From the NCBI GenBank assembly GCA_023957975.1, contig JAMLGM010000001.1, forward strand, positions 517,114 to 581,113: 64,000 nucleotides of DNA. The letters run 5' to 3'. The notes under the pieces were generated by a model, which was not told the DNA's origin, did no database searches, and saw only the letters and a list, made by a program, of their open reading frames with translations. Position 1 is the first letter of the stretch. The number at the start of each line of letters is the position of its first letter. The translations under genes and the position numbers were made by a program. Below are positions 45,034-52,080 of this stretch, in pieces. Origin of the DNA: Microthrixaceae bacterium (GTDB lineage Bacteria; Actinomycetota; Acidimicrobiia; Acidimicrobiales; Microtrichaceae).

Positions 45034-45863
45034 GGGCCGGCGGCAGTTCCTCGACAACGGCCAAATGGCTCGACCGGTCCCCAGTCGCTGAGTCCTTCCG
45101 AGACCTCTCGCTGGGCAGACAGATCGTCAGGTCAGTCAAGTTGCTGCCTGGCCGATGCATCACAGAGCGGGCGTTCCTCGCACTGCCGGTGCCCGTGGAG
45201 GAGCGGTTCATCGTCATCTGGCCTCGCCTGGTTTCGCTCGGCCTTCCTGTTGCCGCATATGGTGCGGTCGCGTTCGGGTTGGCCCGATCGGCTCGAGTTC
45301 TCGTGGGCTACGAACTCGACCGCCTTGCGATCTCCTGCCGTGTCTACTTCGAGTACTTCGCTCCGAAACGCACTGGCACTCAGGCGGAGTCGCTAACCGC
45401 CGTGCGGTGGCTGTGTTCGTCTGATAGGAGTTGGTCCACCGTGTCGTACAGGCGGCCGTCAGATGCCGTTGACGTTGATCTCCTGCTCGATCGAGTCGTT
45501 GGACGTGGTCAGTGGAATGCGGCACAACGGCCCTTGCAATCGATCATTCGCCGTACTTGCGGCGCCGACCGACTCGCGGACGTGCTGGAGGTGAGGGATC
45601 ACCGGTCGCAGCGACGATCGATCGATGCGAGCAGTGCTGGCAGCACCGTGACTTTGGGTGACCTCTTCGTCGATCTTGACGAGTCCGCTCAAGCGTTCGG
45701 CGTTGCAGAGCGACCGTCCACGCGAATGGCGGGGTCGCGCGAGCACGTCGTCGGCCGTATTGCCGTGGGCGTCGGGGCGCAGGGAGACCCGTTTCTCACC
45801 TTGTATCATCAAATGCCTGTCTCCAGACCTTTTCGGGCGTACCAAGCTCACGACGAGAAATAG
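45030..45863 (+). CDS. protein of unknown function in the oxygenase cluster
   Basis: The 277-residue protein starts in an ATGA overlap with the PqqD-like gene, so it is part of the operon. Visible pieces are FRDLSLGRQIVRSVKLLPGRCITERAFLALPVP, YELDRLAISCRVYFEYFAPKRTG and VVGRIAVGVGAQGDPFLTLYHQ. No membrane segment, signal or known motif was found. Alternating beta-like segments late in the protein recall the opposite-strand neighbour at 45848-46699, but I cannot prove homology. Confidence 0.65.
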   Translation: MRAGGSSSTTAKWLDRSPVAESFRDLSLGRQIVRSVKLLPGRCITERAFLALPVPVEERFIVIWPRLVSLGLPVAAYGAVAFGLARSARVLVGYELDRLAISCRVYFEYFAPKRTGTQAESLTAVRWLCSSDRSWSTVSYRRPSDAVDVDLLLDRVVGRGQWNAAQRPLQSIIRRTCGADRLADVLEVRDHRSQRRSIDASSAGSTVTLGDLFVDLDESAQAFGVAERPSTRMAGSREHVVGRIAVGVGAQGDPFLTLYHQMPVSRPFRAYQAHDEK

Positions 45864-46699
45864 GCGACTTTCGTGATGTGGAGGCGATCTTCGCGGATAA
45901 CGGCATCGATGGCGACGTCAAGTAGGAGGTGATCGAAATCGGCCTGATTCCTGCTTAGGTCCTTGATTGCCGGGTCGGTCAAGTTGCTGCGTTGAGCGAA
46001 GGCGAGTACCTGTTTCACATTGAGACCGCCGAAGTAGACACCGGTAGCGTGAGGCTTCGTTGCTAACGCGATGTGACTACACGGGCGAGCTTCGTCCCAC
46101 AACAAGACATTGGCCGAACTGCCCCAACCGTTTCGATCGAGCCAGTTAGCGGCGGCTGCCCAAGCCGTTCTTCCGTCGAATAGTGTGTAGTCGTTCTCTC
46201 GGACCAGACCGGACGGGGTCGTTCCGAAGCTAGTGCACGACGCTGGAACTCCGGTGTTGGTGACGTAGAAATGTAGAGCGCTGTCGCCGATCGGCCGCGG
46301 GTCTTCTGCATAAAGGTCTAACGAGATCGAGAACCAGCGTTGATCGACGTCGAGACCGTATGCCGCATCAAGAGCGCCGGGCACGATGCGCTCAAGGAGG
46401 CTGAGGGTGAGCGTTTGACGGAGTGAGTGGTCGTAGAGGTAGAGCTCCCAAGACCGGGTACCATCGATCATCTTGACCCCCCAGGCGATCTTGCCAGGCC
46501 CGATCAAAGAGTCGGCACGAGCGAGGATCGGGGAGAACCGCTCGTCACACCCGGCGTACTCCCATGACCTTCGCAACAGCTCGGTGGATCGGAACCGACC
46601 AGCTGTCGGTTTGGGTGCTCGGTACGGGCGTTGTGCGTAGTCAGCGGGCTTCTCGCCCGGTAGGTACCGACCTGCTAGCCCAGCGCTGTTCCACGGCAT
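45848..46699 (-). CDS. protein of unknown function (ABBA-like? uncertain)
   Basis: The 283-residue protein ends inside the convergent gene (16-bp overlap). It is rich in aromatic beta-like segments: GTRSWELYLYDHSLRQTLTLSLLERIVPG, QRWFSISLDLYAEDPRPIG, ALHFYVTNTGVPASCTSFG, HATGVYFGGLNVKQVLAFAQ. The alternation of single strands, helices and hydrophobic barrel-type segments could suit an aromatic prenyltransferase-like barrel, but no diagnostic motif is visible. It is the only minus-strand gene in the left half of the cluster. Confidence 0.65.
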   Translation of the reverse strand: MPWNSAGLAGRYLPGEKPADYAQRPYRAPKPTAGRFRSTELLRRSWEYAGCDERFSPILARADSLIGPGKIAWGVKMIDGTRSWELYLYDHSLRQTLTLSLLERIVPGALDAAYGLDVDQRWFSISLDLYAEDPRPIGDSALHFYVTNTGVPASCTSFGTTPSGLVRENDYTLFDGRTAWAAAANWLDRNGWGSSANVLLWDEARPCSHIALATKPHATGVYFGGLNVKQVLAFAQRSNLTDPAIKDLSRNQADFDHLLLDVAIDAVIREDRLHITKVAYFSS

Positions 46700-46743
46700 A
46701 AGACTATTCTGCCAGCCTGTGCCGGATCTGGCCGCATCAGCGT

Positions 46744-47366
46744 CTACACGAAACGGTGACGGTGTTCAGCGCGAATCGACCAGCGAGTCTCTCGCTCGCC
46801 AGTCCCGATCGCCCAGACTCCGGCTTTGGTAGCGAGTTTCGGGCCGATCACGGCTTCGAGGGGCGGGTGGAGCGAGTTCAACGCGTCGCGCATCCGGTTG
46901 ATATCAGCGCGGAGGTCTTGGTCGTGGCGGCACAACACGGCCAATTCGGCGACCAGTTCGTCGTCGGCAGGGTTGACCCAGCGGAGTTGATCGGTGACGC
47001 TCGGGCGACATCGCACAGCACTTGGGCATCGGGTTGGTCGGTCTTGGCTTGCCCGGGAAACAGCTCCGCCGCGCGGTGTGCGACAAGGCCGGGCACGTAC
47101 GCGATCTGCGCGCCGTGTGCTGCGGCGGCAGCGATCACGAGTCGGGCGTAGGAACCGATCTGGTCGATTGCCAACACCCAGCCGCCATCACCGGCGAGGG
47201 TCGCGATCCAGGCGAACAGCACGTCGAGGGACCGCTGGTCGTTGGCGACTTTGGCGCGTTTCACCACGCTGGAGACCGGGCCGAGGCCTATTTCGGTGCC
47301 TGTGTCATCGCGGGCGTAGACGCCGTGGTCTGTCTCGCCGATATCGAGGCCGACGGTGACGGTCAC
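46744..47366 (-). pseudogene. IS110-family recombinase remnant, frameshifted and truncated
   Basis: The N-terminus is normal for IS110: VTVGLDIGETDHGVYARDD, VLAIDQIGSYARLVIAAA and GQAKTDQPDAQVLCDVA (RuvC-like Asp residues). The frame then breaks near 47010; DELVAELAVLCRHDQDLRADINRMRDALNSLHPPLEAVIGP continues one frame over to 46744. The C-terminal Tnp20 domain is missing altogether. Confidence 0.8.
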
Positions 47367-47559
47367 TGGTTCTCCTGTTCTCCCGCCCGTAGCGGGTTTG
47401 GGTTGGGGAGACCGTCGGATCGCGACGTCTGTGGGATCGCATCCACCTTACGAATGAGCCATCAAGGGCATGTTCCTATCAGCGAGACCACAGCGTCTTC
47501 ACGGGTCGGTGGCAACACCCCCAGGTCATCGAACGGCAGGGACACAAAGCCATCCCGGC
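47367..47559. other. non-coding end of the IS110 remnant
   Basis: 193 bp with no gene. It is upstream of the IS110 remnant, where a bridge RNA would have been encoded. IS256 copy 2 is inserted at its right edge, duplicating ATCCCGGC. Confidence 0.45.
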
Positions 47560-47671
47560 GTATGAGTCCCTTCATGTGGTGGGAATTCGGGGGCGGTGGT
47601 CCACCTGTGGGTGAGCCATCGGCGTGATGCTCGGTGTGTACGCCAAGTGCACAACGAGAGGATTCACACCG

Positions 47672-48901
47672 ATGGCTCTACCCGATTCTGCCCTGTCCGA
47701 ACTGTTCGACGCGCTTCGTGTCGGCGACGGCACCGATCTTGTCCGCGAGCTGGCCCAGTGGGCACTGCAAGCGTTGATCGACGTCGAAGCCGCCGACAAG
47801 ATCGGTGCCGGCCGCTACGAACGCTGTGGTGAGCGTGTCACGCACCGCAACGGCACCCGTTCCAAGACCCTGTCCACCAAGGCCGGCGACCTCCAAGTCG
47901 GTATCCCCAAACTCCGCGCCGGCAGCTATTTCCCGTCGCTCCTGGAACCGCGGCGTCGTATCGACCAGGCCCTGTACGCGGTTGTGATGGAGGCGTACGT
48001 GAACGGGGTATCGACCCGCAGCGTCGACGACCTCGTCGCCGCGATGGGCGTCGACACCGGTATCTCCAAGTCCGAAGTATCGAGGATCTGCGCGGGTCTT
48101 GATGAACGCGTCGACGCGTTTCGCAACCGCACCCTTGGCCATGTTGGGTTCCCGTACGTGTACCTCGACGCCACCTATGTGAACGTCCGCGACGACGCTT
48201 TGGGCCAAGTCGTCAGTCGCGCTGTGGTCGTCGCAACCGGGATCACCGCCGAGGGTGGACGCGAGGTGTTGGGTGTCGACATCGGCGACAGCGAGGACGA
48301 AACGTTTTGGACCCGGTTCCTACGCTCGTTAAAAGACCGCGGGCTCAACAGTGTTCGTCTGGTGATCTCCGACGCCCACGCCGGGCTGAAAGCGTCGATC
48401 CGCAAGTGTTTTTCGGGGTCGTCGTGGCAGCGTTGTCGGGTCCACTACGTGCGGAACTTGTTGGCTGTTGTCCCCAAAAGCTCCCAGGAGATGGTTGCTG
48501 CAGCGTTCCGGTCGATCTTCGCGCTCACCGATCCCGACGCTGTTGAGGCCCGGTGGGACGAAGTGACCGACACCCTCGCACAGCGGTTCCCCAAAGCCGC
48601 CGAGTCGATGCGTGATGCCCGCAGCGACGTGTTGGCGTTTCGCAGCTTCCCGACCGGACATTGGCGCAAAATCTGGTCGAACAACCCGTTGGAACGACTC
48701 AACAAGGAGATCAAACGACGCAGCAACGTTGTGGGGATCTTCCCGAACGACCCCGCAGTACTGCGCCTCATCGGGGGCGGTGTTGGCCGACCAGCACGAC
48801 GAGTGGGCGATTGCGCGTCGTTACCTGCCGGAGGGTTCGATGGCAGTGCTTTTGGGCACCGCGTTCGCCGAGTTGGAGCCAGGCGACTCAACCATCGTTG
48901 A
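47672..48901 (+). CDS. IS256-family transposase (copy 2, C-terminus frameshifted)
   Basis: Identical to copy 1 at protein level. The DDE core is complete (YLDATYVN, VISDAHAG, NNPLERLNKEI). The five-G run at 48773-48777 diverts the ending; the conserved family C-terminus is found in the alternative frame down to the TAA at 48957. Because a fresh target duplication exists, this or a frameshifted product was active recently. Confidence 0.88.
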   Translation: MALPDSALSELFDALRVGDGTDLVRELAQWALQALIDVEAADKIGAGRYERCGERVTHRNGTRSKTLSTKAGDLQVGIPKLRAGSYFPSLLEPRRRIDQALYAVVMEAYVNGVSTRSVDDLVAAMGVDTGISKSEVSRICAGLDERVDAFRNRTLGHVGFPYVYLDATYVNVRDDALGQVVSRAVVVATGITAEGGREVLGVDIGDSEDETFWTRFLRSLKDRGLNSVRLVISDAHAGLKASIRKCFSGSSWQRCRVHYVRNLLAVVPKSSQEMVAAAFRSIFALTDPDAVEARWDEVTDTLAQRFPKAAESMRDARSDVLAFRSFPTGHWRKIWSNNPLERLNKEIKRRSNVVGIFPNDPAVLRLIGGGVGRPARRVGDCASLPAGGFDGSAFGHRVRRVGARRLNHR

Positions 48902-48964
48902 CAGACCAACAATCTCATCAACGATGGTTGATGAGCCGACCGTTATCAACGAGGGTTAACCGGT

Positions 48965-49207
48965 ATGGCACGAACGCAACACAAAGCGGCGGCACTCGCG
49001 AAGACAGCCGAGACGACCCGCCAGCTCCGACGGATCGAAACCGATCTTGAGACCGCGGTGGCGAGGTCGATGTATTGGGGTGCGACCTGGGCTGAGATCG
49101 CCGAGCAGCTTGGTGTGACACCCCAAGCCGCTCACAAACGGTTCCGACGGCTCCGCTACGACCCCACAAGCCGCAAAGCCTGGCACGAACCGCCACTGCC
49201 CATGTGA
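48965..49207 (+). CDS. HTH accessory protein of the IS256-like element (copy 2)
   Basis: Same 80-residue HTH protein as in copy 1, with ATWAEIAEQLGVTPQAAHKRF. It starts 63 bp after the transposase stop and 5 bp after the end of the alternative C-terminal frame, so it is probably translated from the same transcript. Confidence 0.65.
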   Translation: MARTQHKAAALAKTAETTRQLRRIETDLETAVARSMYWGATWAEIAEQLGVTPQAAHKRFRRLRYDPTSRKAWHEPPLPM

Positions 49208-49421
49208 CCGCCCCGACAGGCGCTGTTGAGCTCGTGTGACAAACTCAACGTTGGTAGCGGCAACCGCCGCTCACACATCGAGCATCACACTCGAAATCCC
49301 ACCACCTGACGGGACTCTGTCATCCCGGCCCGCTCCGACAATCACCGGGAACCTACTTGCATCCGGTGAGAAACACGGTAAGAGGGGAGGCGTCCCCCGA
49401 ACGCGAGCAGAAGTGCTCTGG

Positions 49422-49427
49422 TAGAGT
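49422..49427 (+). promoter_or_regulatory. -10 box for a leaderless PhyH transcript
   Basis: TAGAGT ends 7 nt before the GTG start at 49435, the same spacing seen at other leaderless genes in the window. No clear -35 box. Confidence 0.4.
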
Positions 49428-49434
49428 CTGGAGC

Positions 49435-50235
49435 GTGTCTCTGGGTCCTCCCATCAGCAACTCTGCACTCGTACACGACGGCTACTGCGTTGTGGATCGT
49501 GTTGGGAGCGGTCTTCTTGATCAGCTGTATGAGCTGTACACAACCCGTACCGGCAATCCGGAGGGGTTTCAGTCGTCTGCAAGGGACGGGGCGCCCGCCG
49601 AGCGGCTGCGGTTACATCGCTCAATCCAAGGGATCGTCGAGCCAGAACTCGACCGTCACTTCGGGCCCGGGGTGACAGCGTTTCTTAACGCTTTTCTCGT
49701 CAAACATCGCGCTGCTGAAGCAGTGAGCTTTCACCAAGACTTGACCTACACTGACGAGTCCGTCATCCGCAGCTATTCGGCGTGGATCCCGTTGGTTGAT
49801 GTTGAATCGCGAAGCGGCGCGATGCGAGTTGTGCCCGGGAGTCATCGCTGGACGAGCGGAATCCGCGCTGCTGGTCCGACCGGAACCGTCGAAATGGACG
49901 CCATCTCGTCGGTTCTGGACGAGCGCGCTATCACGATCGAGATGTCCGCAGGCTCCATCCTGGTTTGGGATTCGGCGACGATCCACGCCTCCCACCCAAA
50001 TCGCTCGTCCGCGGAACGTGTTGCCGTTGCCTCAGCATTCGTGGTGGGTGCTGTGCCGTTGCGTTTCTGCTTCGCGGACGCCGCGGAGGGACTCCGCGCG
50101 TATGAGTTCGACGAGCGCGTGCTGGCCGGTCGGGCTCCGTTCAGGACTCCTCCCGCCAGCCTGCCACGGGTGGAGCCGTGGGCAGAACTCGTCGATGGAC
50201 GCGGGCTATTGGGCCGGATGTGTTCAGGCAAGTGA
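49435..50235 (+). CDS. phytanoyl-CoA dioxygenase (PhyH) family oxygenase
   Basis: The 266-residue protein has VSFHQDLTYTDE (His about 100, Asp 102), YSAWIPLVDVESRSGAMRVVPGSHRW and GSILVWDSATIHASHPNRSSAERVAVASAFV with the distal His and 2OG Arg. These are complete PhyH active-site motifs. Members hydroxylate many small molecules, fewer are known on peptides. The frame opens at 49357, but GTG 49435 fits the leaderless promoter and family length. It opens the right-hand series of cluster genes. Confidence 0.87.
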   Translation: MSLGPPISNSALVHDGYCVVDRVGSGLLDQLYELYTTRTGNPEGFQSSARDGAPAERLRLHRSIQGIVEPELDRHFGPGVTAFLNAFLVKHRAAEAVSFHQDLTYTDESVIRSYSAWIPLVDVESRSGAMRVVPGSHRWTSGIRAAGPTGTVEMDAISSVLDERAITIEMSAGSILVWDSATIHASHPNRSSAERVAVASAFVVGAVPLRFCFADAAEGLRAYEFDERVLAGRAPFRTPPASLPRVEPWAELVDGRGLLGRMCSGK

Positions 50236-50242
50236 CTCCGTG

Positions 50243-51046
50243 ATGTGCTGTCCGTCAGCCAAAGCTCTGCAGATTGCGGGTTGCCTAGCTCTGGTGCTGG
50301 GTGGGTGCCGATCGACCTCGGAATCAGCCGGGCCCGATTCGAGCACGTCGTCGACGACCTCGACTGTCGCTCTTCGACCCGCCCTCGATTGCGAGTCGGA
50401 TACAGGACCACCGGACCTAAGTGCCATGGACTCAAACCCCGGAGCTTCGTCCGCGCAGCAGCACGACCACGTATCAAATGCACCCGGCTCTGACGATTGC
50501 AAGCTCTCCGCCGTACGGCAGGCAGCGCTTAATGGAGAGTTGGCGGATGCTGCGCTCGCAGTCCGCTCCATGGGCACGCTGTCGGACGCACTTGCAAAGG
50601 GCTTCCTTTCGGATAGGCCGCTCGATGGCTCGGTTGGGACGCTTACACACGCGTATGCGGTAGACCGTGTCGACTCAGTATTCGAAATCGAAGCTCCCGA
50701 GATGCTCCTGTACGATGGCTCATCGGGTGACGCTCCCCTAGTGGCCATCGTCTACTTCGTCAGCGCTTCGGACGCAGCGGCGCCGCCGTCCGGGTTCACC
50801 GGACCTTTCGACGCTTGGCACTGGCATGGGACCGGTCACTCAGCGTGTGTGGCGGACACGGGGGCAATGATTGACAGCGGCTCGGCCACCGCGTGCGAAG
50901 CGGCTGGGGGCCGAGCCGTCGGTGGGAGCGGCTGGATGCTCCACGTATGGGCCGTACCCGGTGTCGTCAACACCTCGGGAGTGTTCGCAGTCGACAACCC
51001 CGACGTTTCCGAGGGTCCGTCGGCCAATTCAACCGTGAATGGCTGA
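50243..51046 (+). CDS. putative lipoprotein with WHWHGTGH motif
   Basis: The 267-residue protein starts MCCPSAKALQIAGCLALVLGGC, a type II signal peptide with lipobox VLGGC, then a Ser/Thr linker. QQHDHVSN and FDAWHWHGTGHSACV are His clusters that could bind a metal; four Cys follow. It begins 7 nt after the PhyH stop and shares TGATG with the methyltransferase gene. It may be the surface partner or product carrier of the system; function unknown. Confidence 0.7.
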   Translation: MCCPSAKALQIAGCLALVLGGCRSTSESAGPDSSTSSTTSTVALRPALDCESDTGPPDLSAMDSNPGASSAQQHDHVSNAPGSDDCKLSAVRQAALNGELADAALAVRSMGTLSDALAKGFLSDRPLDGSVGTLTHAYAVDRVDSVFEIEAPEMLLYDGSSGDAPLVAIVYFVSASDAAAPPSGFTGPFDAWHWHGTGHSACVADTGAMIDSGSATACEAAGGRAVGGSGWMLHVWAVPGVVNTSGVFAVDNPDVSEGPSANSTVNG

Positions 51047-52080
51047 TGACGGACGATCCAACCGATACGGCAGGCGAGGACGAGGACGTTGACTTTCTCG
51101 TTGTCGATGAGTATCTAAGCGGCGCTATCGAGATGCTCGCTCTTAAGGCAGCGCTCGACAGCGGACTGATCGATCAACTGCTCGTAGGCCGACCACCGAC
51201 CGGTCAAGGGCTCGAAGGGTACGCGCTACACATCGAGATCCTGCGCATTGCGGGGGTGCTGGTCGAGGCCGATGGGGTACCCTCACTCACGACTAGGTTT
51301 CGCTCCGCGATGGCGTACCGAGACCTTCTCGAGGTGAAGCTTCGCTTCGCTACGATGTTCCTTCGGGACGTGTTCAACGATCCGATCTCGTTGTTCGACG
51401 TCGCCGCCCAGCGTTCGACCGACTACGAGTACCTCCGCCATTTTCGATACGACCTGGCGTCAAGCCGTGATCCGGCAGAACGTCAGTATCTAGCGGACTG
51501 GGTGCGATACATGACCACGCTCACGCGGTACGAAGCCGGGGCGGTGCTCCGTCACTGTGAGCTTTCATCGCATCGGCGTGTACTAGACATCGGAGGCAAC
51601 AGTGGTGAGCTAGCGCATTCGATGTGCGATCGATGCGCCGACCTTCACGTCACAGTGTTCGACCTCCCTGCAGTTGTTGCCCTTGGAACCGAGTGGAATC
51701 GTGGGCGCGACAACGCTGACCGAGTCACCTACGTCGGCGGGGACGCGTTCAAAGACCGGATGCCGACAGGATTCGACCTTGTCGTTCTTAAGGGGGTCCT
51801 CCATGACTGGCGCGAGCCGGAGGCGGCGCAGCTCATAAGTGCCGCCTGGAACTGCCTCGACCCCGGCGGGACGCTGCTAGTAGCGGAGCGGTCGCGGCCG
51901 CACCTGGGCGACCACGCGCCGATCGCGGCGGGAACGTTCAATTTGTCGGCTTGGTTCTGGGCCTTCCGTACACCGGACGACTACCTCGTTCAACTTCGGG
52001 CGCTCGGGGCCATCATCGATCAGGCTGACATCATCAACCTCGACCTGCCGTGGATGATTGTCCGCGCGCGGAAACCATGA
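51046..52080 (+). CDS. SAM-dependent methyltransferase (O-methyltransferase family 2-like)
   Basis: The 344-residue protein has a helical N-terminal dimerisation part (YLSGAIEMLALKAALDSGLIDQLL) and a Rossmann domain with RVLDIGGNSGELAHSMC (SAM motif near 178-190), VTVFDLPAVV and FDLVVLKGVLHDWREPEAAQLI, with the His-Asp typical of plant-type O-methyltransferases. Substrate unknown. TGATG overlap with the lipoprotein and ATGA overlap with the kinase-like gene show an operon. Confidence 0.85.
   Translation: MTDDPTDTAGEDEDVDFLVVDEYLSGAIEMLALKAALDSGLIDQLLVGRPPTGQGLEGYALHIEILRIAGVLVEADGVPSLTTRFRSAMAYRDLLEVKLRFATMFLRDVFNDPISLFDVAAQRSTDYEYLRHFRYDLASSRDPAERQYLADWVRYMTTLTRYEAGAVLRHCELSSHRRVLDIGGNSGELAHSMCDRCADLHVTVFDLPAVVALGTEWNRGRDNADRVTYVGGDAFKDRMPTGFDLVVLKGVLHDWREPEAAQLISAAWNCLDPGGTLLVAERSRPHLGDHAPIAAGTFNLSAWFWAFRTPDDYLVQLRALGAIIDQADIINLDLPWMIVRARKP

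Larger units (their letters stand above)
47560..49321 (+). mobile_element. IS256-family element, copy 2, with 8-bp target duplication
   Basis: 1762 bp, identical to copy 1 in inverted orientation. ATCCCGGC flanks it on both sides (47552-47559 and 49322-49329), an exact 8-bp target duplication, so this copy arrived by simple transposition and has not recombined with copy 1. Confidence 0.92.

Noticed and set aside
35861..49321. Composite transposon formed by the two IS256 copies
   Set aside because: Copy 2 has its own 8-bp duplication and the outer flanks of the pair do not match, so the 11.7-kb unit did not move as a whole.
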